13,507 bases of DNA from Oscillospiraceae bacterium (GCA_017627975.1 JAGAFT010000065.1:1-13507), one strand, 5' to 3'; counted from the first letter of the stretch, positions 6,277-13,379 are shown. The notes: a model not told the origin generated them from the sequence alone. Program-made: numbers and translations.

Positions 6277-6930
6277 TCAGCGGTAGATCCGCATCTCGGC
6301 GTCATAGGTCTCCAGCCTGGTGAATTCCGCAAAGTCCGGTGCCAGTTCCGGACAGAGCTGCCGCAGCGCCGAGGGCAGCAGGTCCGGATTCAGCGTCGGC
6401 TCCTGCGCCGAAATCACGGCATGCAGGCGGATGTCCTCTCCCGCCGGTTCAAAGCGGATGCTTCGGATTGCCGGGCGGATGTCCGCCTGGCCGATGCCGC
6501 GCTTGGTCTTTTTCTCGATGACAATCTCGCCCTGGTGAAAGAACTCCTCCAGTTTTCCGATCTCCGGCGCGCCGTGATCGTATTCCAGCGTGCCCTCAAT
6601 CTCCAGCCACTTCAGAAGCGAACTTTTCCGTTCGCTCTCATAGGCTTCCAGCACCCGGATCCCCTCCGGGAGCACGGCGGTAAGACGCGCCGGGAGCACA
6701 GAGAGCTCCGCATCCTCCCGCAGGCGAAAATCCATCAGCTCGCAGCGGCTCGCCGTTCCGACGGACAGCGGCAGCAGAATGGAAATCAGCGGATGCGGGT
6801 TGAAGCCCTCGGAATACTTCAGCTCCAGTCCGGCGCGGGCAAAGGCGCGCTGCATCGTCGCCATCAGGTCCAGGTGGGAGATGTAAACGGCGCGGCCGGT
6901 CTTTTCAAACCGCAGTCTCAATTTATCCAT
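6277..6930 (-). CDS. TIGR03936 / DUF2344 radical SAM-linked protein
   Basis: A 217-residue protein recognised by its opening (LRLRFEKTGRAVYISHLDLMATMQRAFARAG, about 4-34) and the following YSEGFNPHPLISILLPLSVG (39-58), which are hallmarks of the family found next to, or fused to, TIGR03960 radical SAM proteins. Function is unknown; the invariable pairing suggests a partner or substrate-handling subunit. The charged, Arg-rich start may hint at nucleic acid contact, which is inference. It has no Cys-based metal motif. Its ATG is embedded in the end of the upstream radical SAM gene (8-nt ATGGATAA overlap), so translation is probably coupled. It is followed by a glycosyltransferase, not by rng and rplU as in many Bacillota. 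Confidence 0.9.
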   Translation of the reverse strand: MDKLRLRFEKTGRAVYISHLDLMATMQRAFARAGLELKYSEGFNPHPLISILLPLSVGTASRCELMDFRLREDAELSVLPARLTAVLPEGIRVLEAYESERKSSLLKWLEIEGTLEYDHGAPEIGKLEEFFHQGEIVIEKKTKRGIGQADIRPAIRSIRFEPAGEDIRLHAVISAQEPTLNPDLLPSALRQLCPELAPDFAEFTRLETYDAEMRIYR

Positions 6931-8758
6931 CGCATTTTCCCTCCGTCAGAAGCTTTGCAGCTCCGCAGGCCGAGCACTGCTTCCGGCAGTCCGGCGAGAG
7001 CTCGGCACGATAGGCCCGCTCCCGTTCCCGCAGCAGATGCGCCTTGCGCACGCCGACGTCGATGTGGTCCCACGGAAGCACCGCGTCCGTCGGGATCTCC
7101 CGGTTGGCGTAGAAGGCCGGATCGATGCCGCAGTCCGAAAACGCCTGCATCCAGCGCTCGAAAGAGAAATAATCCGTCCACGCGTCCAGCCGTCCGCCCC
7201 GCCGGAACACCAGCTCGATGGCATCCGCCACCCGGCGGTCGCCCTTGGAGAGTACCGCCTCGATGAGGCTGGTCTGGGCGTCGTGCCAGTTGTAGACCAC
7301 GTTCTTTGCCGTGATGGCTCCGCGCAGCAGGTTCACCCGGCGCATGTATTCCTCGAGGCTGATCTGCGCTTCCCACTGGAAGGGGCTGTGCGGCTTCGGG
7401 ATAAAGCAGGAAGTTGAGATGGTGATCTTCACGCCCCGGTTCTTGTTCTTCGCGTTCAGGCGCCAGCAGTGCAGCACCTGGTTCGCCATTTCGGCGATGC
7501 CGAGGATATCCTCGTCCGTCTCGGTGGGGAGGCCGAGCATGTAATAGAGCTTGACGCTGTTCCAGCCGCCCGCGAAGGCGATGGCGCAGGTGTGCAGCAG
7601 GTCCTCCTCGGTGACATTCTTGTTGATGCAGTCGCGCAGGCGCTGACTTCCGCCCTCCACGGCAAAGGTCAGGCCGCTCTTGCGCACCTTCTGCAGGCGC
7701 TGCATAATCTCCATGGAGAAATTGTCCGCCCGCAGGGACGGCAGGGACAGACCGATGCTCCGCTCTTCGCAGTATTCCAGAAGCCCGTCGCACAGGGCGG
7801 GAAGCTCGCGGTAATCGCTGGTCGAGAGACTCAGCAGCGTAAGCTCTTGATAGCCGGTATTCTTCAGGGCCTCGATGCCCTGCCGGACCAGAGTTTCCTT
7901 CTTCTTGGCGCGGATCGGACGGTAGACATGGCCCGCCTGGCAGAAGCGGCATCCGCGCACGCAGCCCCGAAACAGCTCCAGGCTCACCCGGTCGTGGACC
8001 ACCTCTTTAGAAGGGACAATCGGGCTCGTCGGGAAGGGCACAGCGTCCAGGTTCGAAATGATGCGCTTCGTGACCTTTTCCGGCGCACCGTCTTTCGGGG
8101 TGATGGAGGCGATATTTCCGTCCTCCAGGTAGCTGACCTCATACAGCGATGGGACATACACCCCGCCGATCTGCGACGCAGCCCGGAGAAAGTCGTGCTT
8201 GCTCCAACCCTCCAGCTTGGCCTGCCGCAGCAGGGTCAGGAGCTCGTTGTTCATCTCTTCGCCCTCTCCGATGACAAAGAGATCCATAAACGGCGCCATC
8301 GGCTCGGCGTTCACGCCGGCGGTGCCGCCCGCCCAGATCAGCGGAAGGAGCTCCGGCCGGTCTTCCGAACGCAGCGGAATCCCCGCCATGTCCAGCATGT
8401 CCAGCACCGTGGTGTATGCCATCTCATACCCGACGGAAAAGGCCACGGTATCAAATTCCGAAACCGGGTCCCCGCTCTCCAGGGCGTAGAGAGGGATGCC
8501 GGCCTGTTTCATCTCGTCATACATATCGCCCCAGGGGGCAAAGACGCGCTCGCACCAGACAAAGGGAAGGCTGTTCATGGTGTGATACAGGATGCTGAGC
8601 CCCAGGTTCGACATGCCGATCTCATAGGTGTCCGGGAAGCAGAATGCCAGGCGAAGGTCCACTTCGTCTTTGTTCTTCAGGATCTGGTTGTATTCGCCGC
8701 CCGTATAGCGTGCGGGCTTCTGTACCCGGGGCAGGATGCGTTTGAGTCTTTTATCCAT
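6923..8758 (-). CDS. TIGR03960 family B12-binding-domain radical SAM protein
   Basis: A 611-residue enzyme of the TIGR03960 type. The N-terminal 30-200 region resembles the cobalamin-binding-like domain of B12-radical SAM proteins (DLRLAFCFPDTYEIGMSN at 34-51; GGTAGVNAEPMAPFMDLFVIGEGEE at 144-168). The radical SAM core carries the [4Fe-4S] motif C266-x3-C270-x2-C273 (FRGCVRGCRFCQAG), with later core motifs VEGGSQRLRD (367-376) and GLPTETDEDI (409-418). The C-terminus ends with a second Cys cluster C591-x3-C595-x2-C598, which could hold another metal or Fe-S centre. The reaction and substrate are unknown. The ATG overlaps the end of the TtcA-like gene by 8 nt, and the stop overlaps the DUF2344 gene by 8 nt, so the three form a tight operon. 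Confidence 0.93.
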   Translation of the reverse strand: MDKRLKRILPRVQKPARYTGGEYNQILKNKDEVDLRLAFCFPDTYEIGMSNLGLSILYHTMNSLPFVWCERVFAPWGDMYDEMKQAGIPLYALESGDPVSEFDTVAFSVGYEMAYTTVLDMLDMAGIPLRSEDRPELLPLIWAGGTAGVNAEPMAPFMDLFVIGEGEEMNNELLTLLRQAKLEGWSKHDFLRAASQIGGVYVPSLYEVSYLEDGNIASITPKDGAPEKVTKRIISNLDAVPFPTSPIVPSKEVVHDRVSLELFRGCVRGCRFCQAGHVYRPIRAKKKETLVRQGIEALKNTGYQELTLLSLSTSDYRELPALCDGLLEYCEERSIGLSLPSLRADNFSMEIMQRLQKVRKSGLTFAVEGGSQRLRDCINKNVTEEDLLHTCAIAFAGGWNSVKLYYMLGLPTETDEDILGIAEMANQVLHCWRLNAKNKNRGVKITISTSCFIPKPHSPFQWEAQISLEEYMRRVNLLRGAITAKNVVYNWHDAQTSLIEAVLSKGDRRVADAIELVFRRGGRLDAWTDYFSFERWMQAFSDCGIDPAFYANREIPTDAVLPWDHIDVGVRKAHLLRERERAYRAELSPDCRKQCSACGAAKLLTEGKCDG

Positions 8759-9614
8759 TCTCTTCTCCGTATTCTCCCTGATTGAACTTCTCCAGGAAGC
8801 TGTGCATCTCGCCGCCGGTCTTGTAGCCTGGGAAGGTGTCCAGATGCACGGCGTGGATGCTGTTGAAGATGCTGCGGTCGATGTTGGGGTTTTCCTCCCG
8901 CAGCCTTTGAATCAGGAGCTTTGTCTCCTTGCGCTTGCTGCTGTGTTCGTCGCTGTCACAGTTCTGTGTGAAGCGGCAGGCACAGCGGATAAAGTGCAGG
9001 TCGTTATAGCGGCACCAGGCCAGAATATCGTCCTCATGGACGCAGTAAAGCGGGCGGATCAGGGTCATGCCCTCGAAGTTCTTGCTGTGCAGCTTCGGCT
9101 GCATGGCCTGAAGCTGGGAGCCGTAGAACATGCCCATCAGGGTCGTCTCGATCACATCGCTCAGATGGTGCCCGAGTGCGATCTTGTTGCAGCCGAGCTC
9201 CTTTGCCTTGCTGTAAAGGTAGCCCCGGCGCATCCGGGCGCAGAGATAGCAGGCCGAGCTGCTTTTTCCCACGGACGCCGTCACGTCGAAGATATCCGTC
9301 TCAAAGACCGTGAGGGGGATGTTCAGGAGCTTCGCGTTTTCCTCGATCACCCGTCGGTTTTCCTCGTTGTACCCCGGGTCCATCATCAGGAAAATCAGCT
9401 CAAAGGGCACGTCGCTGTGCCGCTGAAGCATCTGCAGGAGTTTGGCGTTCAGGAAGGAATCCTTTCCACCGGAGACGCAGGCCGCAATCCTGTCCCCCGC
9501 CTGTACCAGCTCGTACTGCTTCATGGCGTTGATGAACGGCCGCCACAGGCTCTTGTGGAATTTTTTGTTGATGCTCTGCTCTACCAGCTGGTATTTTTCA
9601 AGCTCTCTGCTCAT
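8751..9614 (-). CDS. TtcA-like PP-loop ATPase (tRNA 2-thiocytidine biosynthesis family)
   Basis: A 287-residue adenine-nucleotide alpha hydrolase. The PP-loop SGGKDS is at 48-53. C122-x2-C125 (ACYLCARMRRG) matches the CxxC of TtcA that binds an Fe-S cluster. ALGHHLSDVIETTLM at 146-160 is the family's conserved block. A Cys-rich patch, C211-x-C213-x5-C219, could supply the third cluster ligand (one Cys in E. coli TtcA). TtcA thiolates C32 of certain tRNAs; this member is a distant Clostridia type, so tRNA thiolation is likely but not certain. The frame extends 40 codons upstream to a GTG, but that part reads through the mogA terminator and the promoter. The ATG at 9614 with GGGGG 6 nt upstream is the start. 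It leads an operon with the TIGR03960 and DUF2344 genes. Confidence 0.87.
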   Translation of the reverse strand: MSRELEKYQLVEQSINKKFHKSLWRPFINAMKQYELVQAGDRIAACVSGGKDSFLNAKLLQMLQRHSDVPFELIFLMMDPGYNEENRRVIEENAKLLNIPLTVFETDIFDVTASVGKSSSACYLCARMRRGYLYSKAKELGCNKIALGHHLSDVIETTLMGMFYGSQLQAMQPKLHSKNFEGMTLIRPLYCVHEDDILAWCRYNDLHFIRCACRFTQNCDSDEHSSKRKETKLLIQRLREENPNIDRSIFNSIHAVHLDTFPGYKTGGEMHSFLEKFNQGEYGEENG

Positions 9615-9620
9615 GCGTTT

Positions 9621-9625
9621 CCCCC
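9621..9625 (-). promoter_or_regulatory. Ribosome binding site fixing the TtcA-like start
   Basis: CGGGGGAAACGC precedes the ATG at 9614 with a 6-nt spacer. Together with the promoter at 9643-9671 it rules out the longer GTG-initiated frame. Confidence 0.7.
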
Positions 9626-9642
9626 GAAAATCAAGTCTTTTT

Positions 9643-9671
9643 ATGATACCATGCACTTGAGAAAAGTGCAA
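9643..9671 (-). promoter_or_regulatory. Promoter of the TtcA-radical SAM-DUF2344 operon, with inverted repeat
   Basis: A -10 TATCAT (9643-9648) and a -35 TTGCAC (9666-9671) are separated by 17 bp, about 29 bp before the ATG. A perfect 7-bp inverted repeat TGCACTT-N5-AAGTGCA (9652-9658 with 9664-9670) overlaps the -35 box and spacer, a typical place for a repressor site. No regulator is encoded next to it. Confidence 0.68.
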
Positions 9672-9673
9672 TG

Positions 9674-9705
9674 AAAAAACGCAGAAGTTTCCTTCTGCGT
9701 TTTTT
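9674..9705 (-). terminator. Terminator of the mogA-like gene
   Basis: An 8-bp GC-containing stem CGCAGAAG/CTTCTGCG (9680-9687 with 9692-9699), TTTC loop, flanked by A6 and T6 runs that extend the stem and give a U-tract in either direction. It lies 30 bp after the mogA stop and just before the TtcA-like promoter, insulating the two units. Confidence 0.88.
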
Positions 9706-9734
9706 TCATGCCTGATTGAAGGGGCATGTTCCAC

Positions 9735-10274
9735 TCATGAATGCTCCGCGTGATCGTGATCATGATGGTGATGGTGGTGCTCGTGGTCATGATCCGTGGA
9801 GCCGTCGGCAAAGAGCATATCCATCCCGTGGAGAATCGCCTCCAGCACCGCCGCAAGATTCTCTTTTGCGGCCTTTTCGCTGCCCGGGAGATTCACGATC
9901 AGGGTCTTGCCGCGGATTCCCGCCGCGCTGCGGCTTAGGCATCCCCGCGGGGTGATCTGCAGGCTGGCCCAGCGCATCGCCTCCGGGATGCCGCGGGTCT
10001 CGCGCTCCACCACGGCCAGTGTCGCCTCGGGCGTAATGTCCCGCTGGGAGAAGCCGGTACCGCCCGTGGTCATGACGAGGCCGATTTTCTTCTCATCCGC
10101 GCAGGCAATCAGTTCTGCCTTGATCTGGTCCATCTCATCCGGGATGATACTGGTATAAACCACGTCAAAGCCCGCGTCCTCCAGCATCCTGCATACTGCC
10201 GGTCCGCTGGTGTCCACCCGTTCGCCGCGGGACCCCTTGTCGCTGACGGTGATAACTGCCGCTGTATACTTCAT
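9735..10274 (-). CDS. mogA: MogA/MoaB-type molybdopterin adenylyltransferase with His-rich C-terminal tail
   Basis: A 179-residue protein of the MoaB/MogA domain family, which adenylylates molybdopterin before metal insertion in cofactor synthesis (cytosol). The start (AAVITVSDKGSRGERVDTSGP, 5-25), MTTGGTGFSQRDITPEAT (68-85) and LIVNLPGS (125-132) with following KAAKENL are the family's binding-site motifs. The domain ends near residue 156. Residues 161-179 then form an acidic His tail with 11 His, including six in a row, interspersed with Asp and Glu. It resembles metal-storage tails of Ni/Zn/Co proteins and is an unusual addition. The frame extends 32 codons upstream, but the ATG at 10274 has a strong GGGGAGG site 6 nt before it and a promoter inside the extension. 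No other cofactor genes are nearby. MogA versus MoaB role is not separable here. Confidence 0.9.
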   Translation of the reverse strand: MKYTAAVITVSDKGSRGERVDTSGPAVCRMLEDAGFDVVYTSIIPDEMDQIKAELIACADEKKIGLVMTTGGTGFSQRDITPEATLAVVERETRGIPEAMRWASLQITPRGCLSRSAAGIRGKTLIVNLPGSEKAAKENLAAVLEAILHGMDMLFADGSTDHDHEHHHHHHDHDHAEHS

Positions 10275-10280
10275 AATAGA

Positions 10281-10288
10281 ACCTCCCC
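10281..10288 (-). promoter_or_regulatory. Ribosome binding site fixing the mogA start
   Basis: GGGGAGGT sits 6 nt before the ATG at 10274. The upstream part of the open frame overlaps the promoter and lacks any such site. Confidence 0.8.
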
Positions 10289-10317
10289 GGTTTTGCTTTG
10301 GTTTTTTGATTGCGCTC

Positions 10318-10346
10318 AGTATACCGCGAAGCGCATGATTCTTCAA
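10318..10346 (-). promoter_or_regulatory. Promoter of the mogA-like gene
   Basis: A -10 TATACT (10318-10323) and a -35 TTGAAG (10341-10346) at 17-bp spacing lie about 44 bp before the ATG, directly downstream of the hairpin that follows the beta-helix gene. Confidence 0.7.
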
Positions 10347-10360
10347 GCGGCATTTCCGGA

Positions 10361-10401
10361 AAAGCGGCACAGGGGATCAACTGTCTCCCCGGTGCCGCTT
10401 T
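10361..10401 (-). terminator. Probable terminator of the beta-helix protein gene
   Basis: A 10-bp stem AAAGCGGCAC/GTGCCGCTTT (10361-10370 with 10392-10401) is extended inside by GGGG/CCCC (10372-10375 with 10387-10390) and lies 33 bp after the stop. On the minus strand only a short TTTT follows, so it may be leaky towards mogA. Confidence 0.6.
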
Positions 10402-10434
10402 GGAATTTTGTTCTGTAACAGTGCTCTGCAGGCT

Positions 10435-12249
10435 TTACAGCGGCCTTTCGAGCCCGTACTTCGTGACGCTTGCATTTTCATCGGCCGGCTCGAACACGCC
10501 GTCATACACCTGCTCGGTATTCCAGAGAATGTGGTCTGTCCCCGTAAGCATCAGTCCGTTGGCATAGCAGTCATGGATGCTGCAGTTCTGGAAGAGGAAG
10601 TGGCTGCAGTTCCAGAGATTCGCGCCGTATTCGCTGCACTCATAGATCTCGGTGTTGCGGATGATAAAGTCCGAGCTGTCGCTGGCGCCGATGCCGTTTA
10701 CGCCGCAGCCGAAGAGGCCGCAATTGGCGATCTCCACATCTTTGCACCCGGTAAACTCAAACACATCCCCGGCGCAGGAACCGGGCGCCTCGCGCAGATG
10801 TCCAGCCGTCAGATCGCTGATGCTGATTCCGGAGCAGGAGTCGAAGCGCAGCACATCCGCATAGCGCGGCGTCGCCTGGAGGGTAGTCTGATCTGTCCCC
10901 AGGCCGATGATCTTCAGGTTCCGCACCCCCTGAATCACCAGACATGGACCGTCGTAAACCTCCATCCAGTAATAATTCACGCCGCCCGTTCCGCCGTAAT
11001 TGCCCGCTGTGCTGAAGTCGATGAGCGGCGCATCCACATAAATCACGCTGTTGCTGCCGATGGCGGCGAGGAATTCATCCGCGGTCGTGACATGACTCAC
11101 CGTTGCTTCTCCAGTTGCCTGCTGATCTTCTTCCGGGAAATACTCAACGGTGAATGAGAAGGTATAACTGTCTGCATCACAGGGTACCCTTGTCAGCCCT
11201 TCCAGAGCGGCCTGATCCATGCCCATACCGTTCTCATCGACCACCGGAACCGCTGCCGTGGGGGTGTCCGCGTCTGCATGGAAGAAGGGTCCTGTCAGCT
11301 GATTTCCGGCGAATTCCGTCCCGCTGACCGTCACCTGCTGGCCCGAGACAAAGAACATGCCGCCCCAGTCGTACTGTCCGACGATGTTGTCGCGGACGCT
11401 GCAGCCGGAGATCAGGAATCCCTGCGTATAAGAGCTTTGGAAGAGCGTCTGTGTGTTGTTTCCCGAAATCTCTGTATTGAGCACCGCAAAGCCGTTGCAG
11501 CCGTGCGCATGCAGCAGGTTGAATGCGTACCAGTCGGATCCGTGTTCCTTGCTGTAGCCGCAGTGCCGGATTGTCCCGTCCACAAAACGGACGTCCTCAC
11601 AGTTGAAGGTTTCAATGGCTCCGTAGGTGCAGTCATGGATGACCGTGTTTTCGGCAATAATGGAGAGGCTTTCCGACGCCGTGATTCCATAGGTTCCGCA
11701 GCCGTACAGGTCGCAGTTTTCAACGCGGACCCGGCTGCAGCTGTAGAAGTCCAGAACGCCACCGGAGCAGTACCCTTCTCCCGGTGTGTGTCCCGCCGTG
11801 AGATTGGAGATGTGCAGATCGTCACAACTGTCCGCCGCCAGGACATTGGCGTATCGGGGTTCGGTCACAATGCTGCAGTTCTGTACATCGCTGCCCTCCA
11901 GCCAGAGTCCGGCGACGTTCCGGATCACCAGCTGGTATCCGTCCCAGGAATCCACCCAGTGCCAGTATTCTCCCGCACTCACATCTCCGTAGGTCCGGGC
12001 CTGTGTCAGGTTGTATTCCCCGTCTTCCAGCTGAATCACGCGGTCAGGCCCGATCGCATCCAGAAGTTCATCCACGGTGCTGACCCGGAAAACAGCTTCC
12101 GGTCTCGTGCTGTCCACCGCGGCCGTTTCCCCTTCTCCTTCCGCCGAAGCCCCCGGAACAAGTCCGCTTCCGAAACCGGTTATGACAAGAAGCAGCGCCA
12201 GAAGCAGCGGGAGCAAGGCCTTGCTTGTTTTGCTCGGTCTTTTTTTCAC
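10435..12249 (-). CDS. Secreted Cys-rich protein with two tandem parallel beta-helix domains
   Basis: A 604-residue protein starting at GTG, with a basic N-terminus, hydrophobic core (11-30) and a likely signal peptidase I site after ASA (34-36). No lipobox, LPxTG anchor, or C-terminal membrane span is seen, so it should be released or held non-covalently. Residues about 53-322 and 384-604 are two right-handed parallel beta-helix modules that are copies of each other: PRYANVLAADSC...LTAGH (131-154) recurs as PRYADVLRFDSC...LTAGH (461-484). It has 22 Cys; eight recur at equal spacing in both copies (142/472, 161/492, 171/502, 179/510, 184/515, 207/538, 217/548, 230/561), suggesting stacked Cys ladders or disulfides. 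A linker (323-383) joins the copies. Such folds often occur in polysaccharide lyases and hydrolases, but I see no recognisable catalytic set, so substrate binding or catalysis remains open. Confidence 0.85.
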   Translation of the reverse strand: MKKRPSKTSKALLPLLLALLLVITGFGSGLVPGASAEGEGETAAVDSTRPEAVFRVSTVDELLDAIGPDRVIQLEDGEYNLTQARTYGDVSAGEYWHWVDSWDGYQLVIRNVAGLWLEGSDVQNCSIVTEPRYANVLAADSCDDLHISNLTAGHTPGEGYCSGGVLDFYSCSRVRVENCDLYGCGTYGITASESLSIIAENTVIHDCTYGAIETFNCEDVRFVDGTIRHCGYSKEHGSDWYAFNLLHAHGCNGFAVLNTEISGNNTQTLFQSSYTQGFLISGCSVRDNIVGQYDWGGMFFVSGQQVTVSGTEFAGNQLTGPFFHADADTPTAAVPVVDENGMGMDQAALEGLTRVPCDADSYTFSFTVEYFPEEDQQATGEATVSHVTTADEFLAAIGSNSVIYVDAPLIDFSTAGNYGGTGGVNYYWMEVYDGPCLVIQGVRNLKIIGLGTDQTTLQATPRYADVLRFDSCSGISISDLTAGHLREAPGSCAGDVFEFTGCKDVEIANCGLFGCGVNGIGASDSSDFIIRNTEIYECSEYGANLWNCSHFLFQNCSIHDCYANGLMLTGTDHILWNTEQVYDGVFEPADENASVTKYGLERPL

Positions 12250-12309
12250 GATTTGCTCAGTCCTTTCCGTGACAGATGATGTATCATGTATTATTGTGAT
12301 GCTGAACTC

Positions 12310-12318
12310 AGTATAGCA
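12310..12318 (-). promoter_or_regulatory. Candidate extended -10 promoter of the beta-helix gene
   Basis: TGCTATACT on the minus strand is an extended -10 element (TGn plus TATACT at 12310-12315) about 60 bp before the GTG start. The -35 position (GACTCT, 12333-12338) is poor, which fits an extended -10 promoter. An AAAGGA ribosome site lies about 11 nt before the GTG. Confidence 0.5.
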
Positions 12319-12348
12319 GATTCCTCCGGAAAAGAGTCTGAAGAATCC

Positions 12349-13287
12349 TTAATTCCGTTTCCCCTGCCGGATCCGGTCCCGTTCAAAAGCCCGGTTGATT
12401 TCATTCAGGATCCGCTTTTTGTTCGCACTCCACCTTGGCGCAATCAGGCTGCGTTTTGCTCCGTCGCCGGTCAGGCGGTGAACCACCATCTCCGGCGGGA
12501 TGCTCTCGATGCATTCTTCAAGAATCCGGATGTATGTGTCGAGAGGCAATACTTCAAACGCTCCCGCCCGGTACTCTTCCGCGAGATCCGTCCCTTCCAG
12601 CACATGGAGCAGCTGGAACTTGATTCCCTGCACGCCGCTTCTCCCGATGTAGGCCGCCGTCTGCCGGATCATCTCCGGTGTCTCTCCCGGGAGGCCGATG
12701 ATCATATGGACAATTACAGTGATGCCCGCAGCCTGCAGCCGCCGAACCGCATCATCGTACACCTTCAGCGGATAGCCCCGCCGGATGGCCAAAGCGGTCT
12801 CGTCATGAATGGTCTGCAGGCCAAGTTCGATCCAGACCGGTTTTTTACTGTTCAGTTCTTTGAGCAGCGTGATCACCTCGTCATCGAGGCAGTCCGGCCT
12901 CGTGCCGATGGATAAAGCCGCAATGTCCGAGTGCCGGAGAGTTTCGGTGTAGAGGTTCCGAAGCCGTTCGATCGGCGCATAGGTTCCTGTGTAGCTCTGA
13001 TAATAGGCAATGAACTTCTTCGCACCCTTCTCCGCCACCACCGCTTTCGCCATCTCGATGGCTTCGGAGACATTGTCTCCCACCGGGATAGCAAAGTCGC
13101 CGCTCCCGCCCGCACAGAAGGTGCATCCGCCGGTTCCTTTGCTTCCGTCTCTCGTCGGGCAGGTAAAGCCGCCGTCCAGCGCCAGCTTGTACACCTTCTC
13201 CCCGAACTGCTCCCGCAGGAAGCTGTTCAGGCTGCGGTAGTGCTGAATTGTCTCATTCAGTTTTAGTTGCTCATTTTCCCTTGTCAT
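12349..13287 (-). CDS. TIGR01212 family radical SAM protein (YtqA-like)
   Basis: A 312-residue radical SAM protein whose Fe-S motif has the wide spacing of this family: C43-x11-C55-x2-C58 within DGGFTCPTRDGSKGTGGCTFC. Preceding FGEKVYKLALDGG (28-40) and later YYQSYTGTYAPIERLR (95-110), GTRPDCLDDEV (128-138), ELGLQTIHDETA (154-165), HMIIGLPGET (194-203) and FQLLHVLEGTDLAEEY (224-239) are all typical. It is an Elp3-related branch of unknown reaction, often supposed to act on RNA. The frame begins three codons earlier at a GTG, but that GTG lies inside the AGGTGG ribosome site 5 nt before the ATG at 13287, so the ATG is preferred. It is followed after 99 bp by the beta-helix gene on the same strand, with no clear terminator. 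Family call is firm, function unknown. Confidence 0.92.
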   Translation of the reverse strand: MTRENEQLKLNETIQHYRSLNSFLREQFGEKVYKLALDGGFTCPTRDGSKGTGGCTFCAGGSGDFAIPVGDNVSEAIEMAKAVVAEKGAKKFIAYYQSYTGTYAPIERLRNLYTETLRHSDIAALSIGTRPDCLDDEVITLLKELNSKKPVWIELGLQTIHDETALAIRRGYPLKVYDDAVRRLQAAGITVIVHMIIGLPGETPEMIRQTAAYIGRSGVQGIKFQLLHVLEGTDLAEEYRAGAFEVLPLDTYIRILEECIESIPPEMVVHRLTGDGAKRSLIAPRWSANKKRILNEINRAFERDRIRQGKRN

Positions 13288-13292
13288 TCGCG

Positions 13293-13298
13293 CCACCT
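13293..13298 (-). promoter_or_regulatory. Ribosome binding site deciding the TIGR01212 start
   Basis: AGGTGG lies 5 nt before the ATG at 13287 and contains the alternative GTG (13294-13296), whose own upstream sequence (AACAGAAACAG) has no Shine-Dalgarno match. Confidence 0.65.
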
Positions 13299-13310
13299 GT
13301 TTCTGTTACG

Positions 13311-13354
13311 ATGATACCACAAGTCCGGACAAGAGGAAAGGATAATTCCGGACT
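13311..13354 (-). promoter_or_regulatory. Promoter of the TIGR01212 gene with overlapping inverted repeat
   Basis: An extended -10 TGGTATCAT (-10 TATCAT at 13311-13316) with a weak -35 (TTTCCT, 13334-13339) at 17 bp. A perfect 8-bp inverted repeat AGTCCGGA-N17-TCCGGACT (13322-13329 with 13347-13354) brackets the -35 box. Each arm contains the palindrome TCCGGA. It could be an operator or the terminator stem of a gene to the right; the T-tract needed for the latter is not clear. Confidence 0.5.
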
Positions 13355-13379
13355 GCTACTTTTCATTTACTAATACTTC

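Noticed and set aside
5065..7266. 733-codon open frame on the plus strand
   Set aside because: It lies opposite three well-supported minus-strand genes (malic enzyme edge, glycosyltransferase, DUF2344), has no recognisable motif, and reflects lack of stops antisense to GC-rich codons.
7469..8785. 438-codon open frame on the plus strand
   Set aside because: Fully antisense to the TIGR03960 radical SAM gene, whose motifs and overlaps are unambiguous.
9615..9734. 40-residue N-terminal extension of the TtcA-like protein from a GTG
   Set aside because: It would translate the mogA terminator and the operon promoter, lacks a ribosome site, and homologous proteins begin near MSRELEKYQ.
10275..10370. 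32-residue N-terminal extension of the MogA-like protein
   Set aside because: It overlaps the mogA promoter, and the ATG at 10274 has a strong ribosome site followed at once by the family's first strand.
10435..12249. Beta-helix protein as a pectate lyase or adhesin
   Set aside because: Only the fold and duplication are visible; no catalytic Arg/Asp set, LPxTG or cell-wall binding repeats could be identified, so no specific function is assigned.
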